A program made the position numbers and the translations under genes. DNA of 64,000 bases from Massospora cicadina (lineage: Eukaryota; Entomophthoromycota; Entomophthoromycetes; Entomophthorales; Entomophthoraceae): NCBI GenBank assembly GCA_022478985.1, contig JAKSZP010014891.1, forward strand, positions 1-64,000, given 5' to 3'. The notes beneath the pieces were generated by a model. The model was not told the origin of the DNA. It saw only the letters and a list, made by a program, of their open reading frames with translations, and made no database searches. Of this stretch, positions 1-10,323 are shown piece by piece (position 1 is the first letter of the stretch; every line of letters begins with the position of its first letter).

Positions 1-897
1 GTCAGCCTCAGTGGTATTCGCAACCATGGGCAAGGCTGCAATTGAAGTAGGGTAGACAGCCACGAGAGGTTGGGTAATTAGCTTTGCTTTAACTGTCATT
101 TTCACAACCCCAGTAGTTCTGGAGGATATACCCATAGGGCGCGCACTTGTTGGCTGAGCTGAAGGGGAAACTACAGTAGGGATCTCCACTTTACATAAAT
201 GAGAGATGTCCATTTTAAGTTGCACCAAAGAGGCAGGTTTTGCAGGAAGAATAGGCACAGGTGGCCTCACTTCCAACGGTTCAATAGGCCTCAGCTCACC
301 TAAAGGAATATGGGTGACGTCTAACAAAGACTCTTTTATATCACGGAAGGTTGTAAAGTGGCGTTTCACTGATATTATATGCCTGGCGAGAGAGGGTTGT
401 GAAGCTAACCCTGTTAATATGGTGGCAATAGCATCATCCAGGGTAAGCAGGTTAGACGTGACCAGCCTTTGAAGAGTGTGATAGAAACGCTCAGCAAAAC
501 TAACGAGGGTTTCACCCCCATACATGGTAAGGCGCATGAAAGCCTGTTTTTCCCTGTATAAGCTCTGCTTTGATCCGAATTCAGCCAAGAGGGACTTCTT
601 AACATCTGGCCAAGTGTGCTGAGGATCCAGGTGAGGAACGATCAACTCTTGGGCTTGGCGGCTTAAACAGGGAAGAATATACTGAACTTTATGTTTATCA
701 GTGGCGCCATCCATCGCAGCTTCATAAACATACAAAAAGGAAGCATTGCTCCCTTCACCCATGGTGTATCTGTCTTTTATAGGTAATTTGAATGGCCGTT
801 GCTCTAGCTTTTTGAGACGGGAGAAAGAGCCGGCTAGTTGTTTTCCAAGAGCAACTAATCGCAATCCAGAAGAGCTGCTTACGTTTACAGCCTCCAT
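1..897 (-). CDS. gag: Gag polyprotein of element A, intact frame, partial at window edge
   Basis: Reading the minus strand from the ATG at 897 gives 299 codons without a stop, ending in frame at position 1. The start MEAVNVSSSSG is followed by a capsid-like stretch with the motifs KLPIKDRYTMGEGSNASFL, YILPCLSRQAQELIVPHLD, WPDVKKSLLAEFGSKQ and LDDAIATILTGLASQPS, matching decayed gag of element C (16933-18545) and H (33600-34100). The protein would form the particle that packages element RNA. No zinc knuckle is reached before the edge. My count is 23 CpG in 897 bp, far more than in the broken neighbours. The frame lacks a stop inside the window, so it is easily missed. ATG choice: first in-frame ATG after the primer site and an in-frame stop. 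Confidence 0.85.
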   Translation of the reverse strand, partial: MEAVNVSSSSGLRLVALGKQLAGSFSRLKKLEQRPFKLPIKDRYTMGEGSNASFLYVYEAAMDGATDKHKVQYILPCLSRQAQELIVPHLDPQHTWPDVKKSLLAEFGSKQSLYREKQAFMRLTMYGGETLVSFAERFYHTLQRLVTSNLLTLDDAIATILTGLASQPSLARHIISVKRHFTTFRDIKESLLDVTHIPLGELRPIEPLEVRPPVPILPAKPASLVQLKMDISHLCKVEIPTVVSPSAQPTSARPMGISSRTTGVVKMTVKAKLITQPLVAVYPTSIAALPMVANTTEAD

Positions 898-931
898 TGC
901 TTTAATACTTATTGAAGTATTCAGGGTAATC

Positions 932-949
932 CCCCTGTAGTGAGCACCA
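932..949 (-). other. tRNA primer binding site of element A
   Basis: On the minus strand the LTR end (CCAACG) is followed after a few bases by TGGTGCTCACTACAGGGG. It starts with TGG (complement of tRNA CCA) and is repeated almost exactly behind the 5' LTRs of F (40046-40063) and H (35374-35390), and in mutated form in C (18546-18563). This fits a tRNA 3' end with acceptor strand AGTGAGC plus A-CCA. The tRNA species is not identified. Confidence 0.75.
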
Positions 950-952
950 GTT

Positions 953-1592
953 CGTTGGATCCACTGATGGATGCCACAAATTTTTTAAAGTGAGAACTTT
1001 ACTATATAAATAAAGTAATAAATAACACTTTTGTTAAAGTTTTTTATGTTTTTTATTGTTTAAATGGGGCAAAACCAAGAAAGGTCTTTTTCTCAATACT
1101 AGTATTTTCTATTTAAACTAGCATATATTTTGAGCCCATGGGTTTTTGAGGCTAAAGTATATAAAGCTGAGTCATCCAAATTAGTGAATATAGGCTTTTG
1201 GCCTATCAGATCGAAGATAAATTTTTTGAGGCAAAGCTGACTCCTGCGGTAACAATTTGATAAATTGTATCCAATCACCAGCAAGTAAAATCTTCTCACC
1301 TTGGAGGTGGTCAGACTCATGTGGTAATGATTGTTTAATATGCACCCAATCATTGATGGATAAAATCTTCTTACCTCAGGAGGGTTCAGATCTGAGTGGT
1401 AATGAACACTTCAAATTTGACCGAGAAGTCAGAGAATTCCTATTATCAGTACTTACCATATTACGGCAATTTTGGGTATAGATTGTGTTGTTCCGATGGA
1501 TAAGATTCCACCAAGAATCCACCAAGGTCTTTTCGCCGTTGGTATTTATATCATTGATAGCCAAAATATTATTCAAAGATCATACTCCAACA
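953..1592 (-). repeat. 5' LTR of element A
   Basis: About 640 bp between the primer binding site and the point where element B gag homology starts. Proposed minus-strand ends TGTTGG...CCAACG parallel those of the related LTR of C (TATTGG...CCAACA, 18566-19297). The partner LTR is outside the window, so the outer boundary at 1592 is inferred from the TG and from where B homology begins. It contains a ~75-bp internal tandem repeat (1237-1400). Confidence 0.6.
1237..1410. repeat. ~75-bp tandem repeat inside LTR A
   Basis: Units begin at 1237 (CTGACTCCTGCGGTAA), 1312 (CAGACTCATGTGGTAA) and 1387 (CAGATCTGAGTGGTAA), giving periods of 75 and 75 bp with the third unit partial. The units share AATCTTCT-ACC-type cores. 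Such repeats in the upstream part of an LTR can act as promoter elements; function here is not shown. Confidence 0.65.
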
Positions 1593-1596
1593 TTCT

Positions 1597-2616
1597 TTCT
1601 CAGAAGTTGAGAAGGAGAATATCCAACATGGTGTATCAGGATTATTGGACAGGGTATCTTTATGATATACTACCCCAGTCATATATGCGGAACTCAAATT
1701 TGCCTCAAATTCTGTGCTCAAAAGGCAGGAAGAGCTTTTTCAGGAAGTTTGTAGTGATAAGTTTCCCCTATTTGATCTCAATAGGGGTATTCATGAGGTC
1801 TTTAAGCTATTCAAGTTTGCAATTGAAGGAACCTCTAACCAGCAGAAAGCAAAACTGTTAATATTCAACTTGGATGTTGCAGGGCTGACCAAGTGACCAG
1901 CTATCTTCCAAAAGTTCTGTTTTATACTGAGAAGTGAAGGGTACTGTGTTGTAGTTGTTCAGGGGTACTGCAAAGATGTCACAGTGGAAGGCTGAATTAT
2001 TGACCATTGGGTTTCACCATAATGAGACCCTCACCACATTTGCTGATCAATTTACAGTGGAAGCCCATATGTTATATGGATCAGGGATTTTATCCAAATC
2101 TGATGCGTGGATTGCAATTCCCTCTGCTGTGAAGCCATACCGCAAGCTGTATAACGTCATGATTCTGTTGTTAAATGATGATGTACTTTTGCTCAAATTT
2201 TTTAGTTTTGCACCATTTAGCTGCAACCTTCCCTCCTCCAAATACAGAGAGAAACCCTTCCACTACCATCGATGTACCACTTATTTGGGGAACTTCACCT
2301 GTTTAGTTCAGCATCCGGTGAGTTACCCCCTTGTAGTTAAACGCCCAGCCCATACCTGCTTATCATCAATGGGCCAAATACCAACTTGGCCCTATTTATG
2401 TCAACCGTCAGCAGTCATTCCATAACCTGGCCCTGTTTACGCCAATCACATTTAGTCCAACCTTCAGTGTGGCCCATTTACCATAATCAAGGACACAGGC
2501 CATACAAGGAATTTGTTTTAAATGTGGTCGCCTTGAGAATCTGGCAAAAGTTTGTCCCAATTTTCAGGTTGATCATGTACAGCAGGAAAAGTACTACCAT
2601 GGAAAATTCAGAGTGA
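1597..2616 (+). pseudogene. gag: gag remnant of element B
   Basis: Frames at 1714-1893 and 1955-2425 align with gag of F (37011-37800): FKLFKFAIEGTSNQQKAKLL against FKWFKFAVERASERRKAKLL, and AVKPYRKLYNVM against AVKPYQELYNTM. At about 2507-2551 a zinc knuckle CFKCGRLENLAKVCP is present with the histidine replaced by asparagine (F has an intact CFSCGQKSHYAAKCP). At least two frameshifts and several stops. The capsid and nucleocapsid protein is non-functional as read. Confidence 0.75.
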
Positions 2617-2989
2617 AGTAGAGAGAAAACTCTCTACCTCTACTATCTCAATCCAGACGTCCCACCTGAACAAATTGTAGTATCTCTAGAAGAAGTCCCT
2701 TCATATAATGATGCATTCCTATACGATTAGCTGGTTAAAAGGGTGAATATATTGACATGAGCGCATTTTGAGGATACGGCGGAAGGAGGACCTATGAAGC
2801 AACCAAAGCCATACAATTATCAAATGTTTTCCCAAGTTTCCTCTGACAAACTGGATCCAGCTGGGGATGCGTCAACCCTGAAAAGAATAAACGTCACTTT
2901 TCCAGTGTATGCTATTTTTAAATGGTACCCCAAAGTTGGTGAGGGGATTATGAGTTTCCTCAGTAAAAAAGAGCCCTTGTATATTTATG

Positions 2990-5900
2990 TATAACAGTCA
3001 AGATGAATTATATACAGAATGTAAATACTGAGACATTATTTTAGCCAAGACCCAGGTATACGCTATAATAGATACAGGCGCTCCAGTTAACATAGTGTCC
3101 ATTAAGTTGGTGGCTAAGCTGACACTAAAACCTGATATGGAATACCAAATGGTGTATGGGACTTCTGGAGCAGAAAACATGGTCTCTAAGGGACCATACT
3201 GCGCTTTTCGTTATGGTTTGGGTCAATTGTCATTATAGCCCTAGTAATAGTGTTACCAAATGATAATTATGACATGTTTTTTGGGACCGCATTCATGTGA
3301 CACTTTGGGGCTGTTATGGATAAGACTGAGGAGACTTTTAAAATTTTGTAGCAGTGTATCCTGATTTATTTCACCTCTGGTGGAGTACCAATGAATCTGG
3401 TGCATATGGGAAGTTTCAACCTTACCTATAGTGACAATGTAATTCCAGTGTGCTACCATCATTTAAAGAGAAGAACCTGGGACCTTACTTAGCAGATATA
3501 TTAGTATCAAGGGCTGCCTCTCTGAGCTGTTGGGCTTTTATCTATCCTCTCTGGACACTAATTCATAGTAAACACTGAGTTAGAGGTAGAAGTACTGTAC
3601 GGACTCTATGGGGAAGTCATTGGTCCATATTAACAGTTGCAAATGGAGCCTCATGTGGCTCCAGGAAGAATAATACAGGGACATGAAGAAATAAAAGCTT
3701 TACTAGTGAACCTACAAAACAAACCACTGCAGATCCGCTAACACAAATTGTGGCATATTTGCACTTGATACCCGTTGAGGAGGTCCTTTGGGTTCATGTG
3801 TTCAGGTCTCTGGATGAATTCAGTCTACCCTTCAAATCACAGCTCGGCATAATGACTTTGATACTACGCAATGATTTTAATGGAGTTATTGGAAGCGCAG
3901 AAGGATCAAGAGATAGCTTTATTCTAAAAATATAAGGAGATTTTTACCATTGATGACCATGATTTAGGCCCATTCAGGGGGTGGTCCATCAGTTGGACAT
4001 TGGATATCATCCGTTCATCAGGTCATGGCTGATCCGCCAATCAAGAGCAGCAGAAGTAGTCATCAATGAAGAAATTGAGAAGCTGCTGGAGCAAGGGATG
4101 CTTGAACCCCTAAAGAGTTTGTGGGCTTCACCCAGCCTAATTGTTAAAAAGAAGGCTGGTACCAACCGGGTAGTGATAGACTACTGGAAGCTCAACAGTA
4201 TTACCAAGAAGGACTCATACCTTAGCCATAGATTGATGACATTCTGGATTAATTAGGTGGATATTATCACTTCATGTTAAGAATTTTATATTGGGCTACT
4301 GGCAAATTGAGTTGCCCACAGCAGAACAGGAGAAATGCACTCTTTATCATGTCCAAAGGGCTTTTCCAGCTAATCTGTATGCCACAAGTGCTGTGCAATG
4401 CCCCGGCCACGTTTCAACAGGCCATGGATACCATCCTTAGCAACCTGAAGCTGCCATGTGTTCTCTTGTACCTTATTTTGTATCAATGTTTTACGCACGT
4501 TTTCTAGCACCTTACTCATCTGGAGGAGTATTGGGCCAACTTGCTAAGGCCAACATCAAGATTAATCCTCTCAAATGTCACTTCTAAAAAACCAGCTGGA
4601 GTACCTGAGTCTGTAGTAACAGCAAAGGGACTACAACCTCAACTGGCCAAAGTTGAAGCTTTTCATAAAATTGCCCCACTGAGCAGAAAACATGACGTAC
4701 AGGTATTTCTGAGGATGGTTGGATACTATTGACGCTTTATCCCCAACTTCAACTGTATTGGAGGACCGTTGTTTAAGTTACTCAAATAAAATACCACATT
4801 TGAATGGATGGGACGTTTCAAAGATCTTTTGATACACTTCAGATGGCATTAATCAGCATACCAGTGCTGCATTATCCAAATTTTGAAAAGGAGTTTATTG
4901 TTCATATAGATGCATCACTTTCCACACTTGGGGCAGTTCTATAAATAAGAAGATGAAGGGAGGAGAATCCAGTTGCATACTGCAGTCATAGTTTGAACTG
5001 CCATGAACGCAATCACACCGTAACCAATCAAGAGTGCTTATTGGTGATCTATAAATACAAGCAATTTAGGGTTTATTTGCACAGGGTAAAGTTTATAATT
5101 GTAACAAATCATGTGTCATTACACCGGTTGAATCACAGAGATCCAAGGGGTGGCTGGCACAATAGGCTCTTAAGCTGCAGGCTTACAACTTTGAAACCCT
5201 CCACCAACCCAGAGCAAAACACCAATACCTGGATTGCTTATCAAGATAGCCAACCATTGCCATTACAGCGGATCTCAGCGATGTAATGTTTGACAAGATG
5301 CTCAGCGGTAAATATGACGATGAACTGCCCCAAGTCATTAAGTATTAGATGGAATAAGGGCCAATACGTTCCAGAAGAACGGTGAGTTGTACAAGCGGAT
5401 AGAGGATTATACTATTAATACTCCCAGACCTTCCGCAAGAAAAATATTATTATGAGTGCACACCAAGCAGTCAAAAATGGTGGCATACGCAAGACCTTAG
5501 AAATGTTGTGGCCGTGGTACTACTGGGAAAGCATGCAATTTGATGTTCTTGAAACGATTTCCTGCTGCCATCAGTGCCGAGTATAGAAGCAATTCCACTG
5601 AAAGACTTCGTACCAGTTAGTGAAACCTCACTTTGATTAGCATATGGTTTCTATCAATGTTGTGGGGCTTCTGATAACTGGAGCAAACAGGTCTAAGTTT
5701 CTTTGGTGGCGATTGACCATTTGACCAAGTGGGTTGAGGCATGGACAATACACGATCTGGGGGAGGCCACTGTTTGCTAAGTTTGTGATGGAGTGTATAA
5801 TCCAGCAACATGGCTGTCCTCAGTTCATCCTTACTGTTAATGGGACCAACTTCACCTCTCACATTTTAACCAAACTCAACAAACTTATGGCCATCTGTGG

Positions 5901-6480
5901 GGTTCTAATGACCCCTTAGCACCTGAATCCAATGGTATGGTTAAATGGGTCAACAGGACACTGGTGAATATAATCTTGAAGCTGGTAATGGATAGACCCT
6001 CTGGTTGGAGTACCCTCCTTTCCACCGCTGTTTTTGCTTACAACATCAGCTATTACTTGGCAATATGGAAGAGTTCATTTCAGTTACTATATGGGTGGCA
6101 CCCAGCACTACCCGCATTGCTCTATGCCTGTGTGGAAGATACTGGCGGAATGGATCCACACCACTACTTGACCAACCTGATAAATACGCTGATTAAGCTG
6201 CCAACTGAAGCGAACTCATTCAGATTAGCCAAGAAGATAAAGAATTTGGCTTCCAATCAGGTACAGCATAGCGGTTTAGCTCAGTTAAAAGAAGGGGACA
6301 TGGTTCTATTCCATGATTAACATGGGTTTGGGTGGAAGCATAAGTTGTCCAGTATCTGGATTGGTCCATTTAATATTATTGAGAAAACAGGTGTTGGCGC
6401 TTATACTATCAATGACCCCACTAGCGGTCAAATTATCAACTGAGTGCACGTGAAGTTCCTCAGAGCATATAAGCAATAGG
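2990..6480 (+). pseudogene. pol: pol remnant of element B (PR-RT-RH-IN)
   Basis: Retropepsin active site IIDTGAPVNIVS at about 3068-3100. Reverse transcriptase from about 4040 (KSLWASPSLIVKKKAGTNRV) through 4381-4470 (MPQVLCNAPATFQQAMDTIL); the catalytic YxDD block is destroyed by a shift near 4480. RNase H at 4850-5280, integrase zinc-finger remnant near 5460-5590, core near 5640-6000 ([22 protein letters not shown], catalytic Asp changed to Asn), and a C-terminal WIGPFNI module near 6355-6380. It has no chromodomain and multiple stops. The order PR-RT-RH-IN defines Ty3/Gypsy. Confidence 0.85.
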
Positions 6481-6497
6481 AGCCTTATTGTCCAGTC

Positions 6498-6942
6498 AAG
6501 GAGGGGGTAATGTCACAAGTCTGATATGACTGGATGATAATCCCTAAGTCATTACGGTAGAAAGGGTTAAATCCTCCAATAATAATTATTAGGTATGATT
6601 ATTTGAGCGCCTTAGGATGAGGCGATATTGGGTTGAAAAGGATATTGAATCGCCTCCAAATAGGGCAATAATGTGACGTTGACAGATGAAAAATAATGAG
6701 ATGTTAATGTACAATGAATATTGAGTGGATAGCCTTAAACTAGGGTGATCATGTACTTAATAAATGATAAACTCTGAAATAACTAATGAGAATATGGCAG
6801 AATGAATAGTCTAAGCAAAAGGGTTGGAATCAACTGAGGTCGCTGGGATATCAGCAATATGAGAAGATTGAAAGATAAAGGTTGTTAGTAGAAGAAAGTA
6901 AGCAGACCAGCGTGGATCTGCTGATAAATATTAAATAAACTA
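6498..6942 (+). repeat. 3' LTR of element B with polypurine tract
   Basis: The purine run AAGGAGGGGGTAA (6498-6510) primes plus-strand synthesis and is followed by TGTCACAAG at 6511, the LTR start. The segment GATATGACTGGATGATAA is shared with the LTR of F (25800-25833, complement), confirming family identity. The right end near 6942 is estimated from where C integrase starts, since no second copy is visible. Confidence 0.65.
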
Positions 6943-6989
6943 AAGAAGTGTTATCAGGACAATTGCTCCATTTTTACTGAAAGTTTATC

Positions 6990-9333
6990 TATTGTTTTAA
7001 AAAGATGACAATCATCATATTGTCAGTTCTATTGCTCAGTGGGCGTAACTCTGTGCAGAAACCTCTCGGCATATCTCTGATTTACTGCCAAATTATAACA
7101 GTGACAGTCTTTGCCAAATTGGTCATAGCCTCTGATTTTAACTTGATGAGGTGTTGAGCTAACTTTTTCATGGCTTGCTCAGGATTAGTTCTAGCAGAGA
7201 AAATATCTTTGGCTAACAAGGCTGGCACCCCAGCTTCTCGACCATACAGCACTTGAAAAGGAGACATTTTAAGGATCTGGTGGTAGCTAATACGGTAGGC
7301 CATGAGGGCACTGTGTAAGTAGTGATACCAATGAAGTGGGTCTGAATTGGTCATCTTTCAGAGTATTGAGACCAGGGTTCCATTAACTCTTTCTACTATA
7401 CCATTTGTAGAAGGGTTGTAAGGTGCAGAAAAGAGCTGTTAGGCCCCATTGAGGTAGCTAGGCTTTTCTCCACTCTCAAAGTGAAGTTCTTCCCATTGTC
7501 GCAGAGAAGGACTTGAGGACATCCATGGTGGGTGAAAATATGCTGATGAAAAAATGTGTCGGTAGCATTTGCAGTTTGGGCAGAAAGATCCACAGCTTCG
7601 ACCCATCTGTTAAAATGATCAATACCTACCAGTTTATATCAATTTCCCCTAGTAGTCTGGGGTAGAGGGCCCACCACATATAGACTTATTATGTGGAAAG
7701 TCTGTTGAGGGGTGGTAGGTTGGTGTTGATACTTAGTCTAGAAACTAGCCTGCTTTTTACAAGTCATAAAGGCATCCAGAACTTCAGTTATGGTATCCAT
7801 GATGCCCTCCCCAGTAGTAAAGTTCTTTAATCCATTCATAGGCTTTTCATTCTCCCCATGCCCCAGGATAGTGTGAAACATTAGAATCACCAGTACTCAT
7901 TCTTACAGCTGGAGGTAGTGCAATCATTTCACCCCTATTTTCTTGTACAAATTACCACTTTCAACTTTAGTATTGTTGAGAGCTGAGCCGGCATCCTTTG
8001 CACATGTTCATCCTCATCAGCACACGCGTTAGGAGTCATTAGGAGGTCGTGTAACCTCTCAGCTTCACTATTGTCCAGGTGAAGGACAGGCAGCCAGGTC
8101 AACCCATCAATATTCATATGGCAAGTTCCCTCCCAAAGCTCAATTGTCATGTCATAATGTTGGAGAATCAAAGACCAGCGAGCCAACCGTCCTGTGGGGT
8201 CCTTCATATTCTGCAACCATTTTAAGGATGCTTGGTTGGTAACCTCTTTAAGGAAGTCCCATATAAAAAAGGGTGGTAGTACTTCACAGCGAGCAGGACA
8301 GTAAGGCACTCCTTCTCAGTGACGCTGTAGTTATGTCCAGCCTTTGAGAGCATCTTTCTGAAGACATGGGATGCTCAACCCTATGCTCATCCAATTGAGC
8401 CAGGATAGCTCCAACGGCATAGTCAGAGGCATCCTTGAACAATATGAAAGGCTTGTCATATTCAGGGTGGCAGAGGATGGTCCTTTGTTGCAGCAATTTT
8501 TCAGGGTCATAAATTCGGCTTTTTGTTCAGCACTCCAATAGTAAGGAGCGTTTTTAGCCAGGAGGCGGATGAGGTGCTCACTAAGCTGGGAGAATTTATA
8601 ATGAGTTGATGGTAATACCCCATCATGAAGAAAATATCTAGATGTCACAAAGGGTTTTGGGTGAAATCATTTTAGCTAAAGCTTCAATCTTGTCTTGGAG
8701 GGGTTGAATCCCATCTTAAGAGATTGCATGCCCAAGAAATCTAGCTTCTTCTGGAAAAACATACATTTGGAGGGCTTCAGCTTGATGTTAGATGCCTGTA
8801 AGCGTTTAAATACTTCCTTTAAGTACAGGAGGTGCTCTTTGTAAGTTTAGGAAAATATTTTGATATCATCAAGATAGAAGATCACACAACTCAGTTTAGG
8901 ATCCTAGAGAATGTGATCCATCGCCCATTGAAAGGTTGCAAGCGCATTGCACAACCTCTGAGGTATCCAAATGGGTTGGATAGGCCTTTGCTGAAGATAA
9001 GAGCGCATTTTTCTGGTCTTGTGGAGATAGATCCATTTGCCAAACCCACTAGCCAAGTTTATAGCAAAAAAGAGCTTGGATCCAGAGAGTTGTGCCAGTG
9101 CATCATCAATATGAGGAACAGGATAACTATATTTCTTGGTGAGGTTTATCAGTTTATGGTAGTTTGTAACTACCCAATGATCTCCATTTTTCTTTTTTAT
9201 TAAAGAAGAGGGGACAATCAAGGGCTTTAGATGGAATTAAAACCCAGTGTCCAGCAACTGTTTGAGCTTTGTCTGCATATGTAGCTCCTCAACTTTTGAT
9301 TTGCGGTAGAAATTTGGATTTTTAGGGTGAGCC
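6990..9333 (-). pseudogene. pol: pol remnant of element C (RT-RH-IN)
   Basis: Reverse transcriptase begins near 9320 and includes VPSSLIKKKNGDHWVVTNYH (8904-9221), the palm motif FYLDDI intact at about 8864-8880, and a primer-grip region near 8640. RNase H spans about 8500-7950 with RLARWSLILQHYDMTIE and DGLTWLPVLHLDN. The integrase core remnant at 7593-7396 has HHGCPQVLLCDNGKNF, and 7354-7082 has SALMAYRISYHQILKMSPFQ. Frames change at least five times. The last part (7080-6990) continues in another frame before the B junction. Confidence 0.8.
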
Positions 9334-10224
9334 TATCATGGTTGGATGACTTAATAGTGGGAACTGATGCTAAAGATAAGGCTGGGTGACAGGAGGCCCA
9401 GAAGGTGAAACTTCAGGCTCTTCCTGACCTGAAACACACCTTAGATCAACGCTGGGTGCAAGCTAAGTATGCCCAGGTTGATACTAATGGGGTGCAAAAT
9501 GCCCAGCCTCTTATCTCGGCACAGGCACTGAAATGAACAATTTACGTTACAAACAAAGATAATTTGATTTGGTTAATTGGAGAGCAAGGGTTCGAATCCT
9601 GTTCAAGTTATGAAATTTTAAGTTTGGGTAAAATATGGCTTCAATCAATTACTCGAGTGAAGGCACTTTTGGTGTATTTTACAAAAATGAATGGAAGCAT
9701 CTGTTTATTGGAGCGTCAAGGCTTAGGCGCACTTCCGCAGAACCTGAATTTCCTGGCCCACTTTAAATATGTTTTTGTGACCAACATTCCTCGTTGGTCA
9801 ACTTTCTTAAATAAAGTTACCTGTTATTTTACATTTTACTTATGGTTCCTTGGGCGAATTTGGTGGCGGACCTCTTCAGGGAGGTCTCCAACTATGTGGG
9901 CCACTACCTTTTATTGCAATTTACCAAAATCCCAGGTGCTCCCTTGGGCTGCCCAGGTCCCCTCCAGATCGAGGTATTCAAGCCCCTGACACCAAGTTAC
10001 ACTTGATTATGGACTCCCCTCTGGGGTCCACTCAAGCTGTTATATTTCTCACTTACCTGGTACTATATGTTGCGCTCTACACCCTTGCCTGGGGTACCCT
10101 TTGCACTGGCACCACTCGAGGTGCCTTCCTACCCATTCTTCTAATGGCTAGTTCCCTAGCAATGTGGGTTTGCATTCCACATCACCTTGATGAGAATGAG
10201 AGATTTACAGACACTCTCTTGACA
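9334..10224 (+). repeat. 5' LTR of chromovirus D
   Basis: 891 bp, direct repeat of 15262-16154. It contains TATA-like TTTAAATA at 9763-9770 and, 30 nt downstream, GTTGGTCAACT at 9793-9803, which is the exact complement of the leader at 10227-10237. This places the likely transcription start at about 9793. ORFs of 60-140 codons inside it (e.g. 9850-10257) recur in the other LTR with changes and are not genes. Confidence 0.92.
9763..9803 (+). promoter_or_regulatory. LTR promoter and predicted self-primer of D
   Basis: TATA-like box TTTAAATA (9763-9770) followed after about 30 nt by GTTGGTCAACT (9793-9803). In Tf1-type elements the first ~11 nt of the RNA fold back, anneal to the site after the LTR and are cleaved to prime reverse transcription. 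Spacing and complementarity fit that model. The start site itself is inferred. Confidence 0.65.
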
Positions 10225-10240
10225 TTAGTTGACCAACCAT
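10225..10240 (+). other. Self-priming primer binding site of D
   Basis: The LTR ends TTGACA and the leader continues TTAGTTGACCAACCAT. AGTTGACCAAC (10227-10237) pairs 11/11 with LTR bases 9793-9803. There is no TGG at the LTR edge as expected for a tRNA primer. The equivalent leader in E is TTAGTCAGCCAACCA (45331-45345, minus). Confidence 0.7.
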
Positions 10241-10323
10241 TTTATTACTGTGCATGAGAATTATCCGTGTGGGACTTTTGTTATTAGTAAATTGGGTGCG
10301 CTGGCCATTTGTCACTGCCACGA

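Larger units (their letters stand above)
1..1592 (-). mobile_element. Ty3/Gypsy element A (5' part, cut by window edge)
   Basis: Minus-strand LTR retrotransposon whose 5' LTR (about 953-1592), primer binding site (932-949) and uninterrupted gag frame (1-897) are visible; pol and the 3' LTR would lie left of position 1. Gag aligns by eye with gag of elements C and H, so A, C and H form one lineage. Sequence right of 1592 reads as gag of element B on the opposite strand, so A appears to have inserted into B; this is inference, because the left junction is outside the window. The open frame and retained CpGs make A the least decayed coding sequence of all elements here. Confidence 0.85.
1593..6942 (+). 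mobile_element. Ty3/Gypsy element B (5'-truncated in window, decayed)
   Basis: Plus-strand element with gag remnant, protease, reverse transcriptase, RNase H, integrase, polypurine tract and 3' LTR (6511-about 6942). It is closely related to element F by gag, pol and LTR sequence. Its 5' LTR and gag start are absent where element A's LTR begins. On its right side the sequence changes at about 6942 into integrase of element C on the opposite strand, so B probably lies inside C. Stops and frameshifts occur throughout. Confidence 0.85.

Noticed and set aside
9564..10257. Long plus frames 9564-9989 and 9850-10257
   Set aside because: They lie wholly in or across the LTR and recur in the 3' LTR with shifts. 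No domain; not genes.
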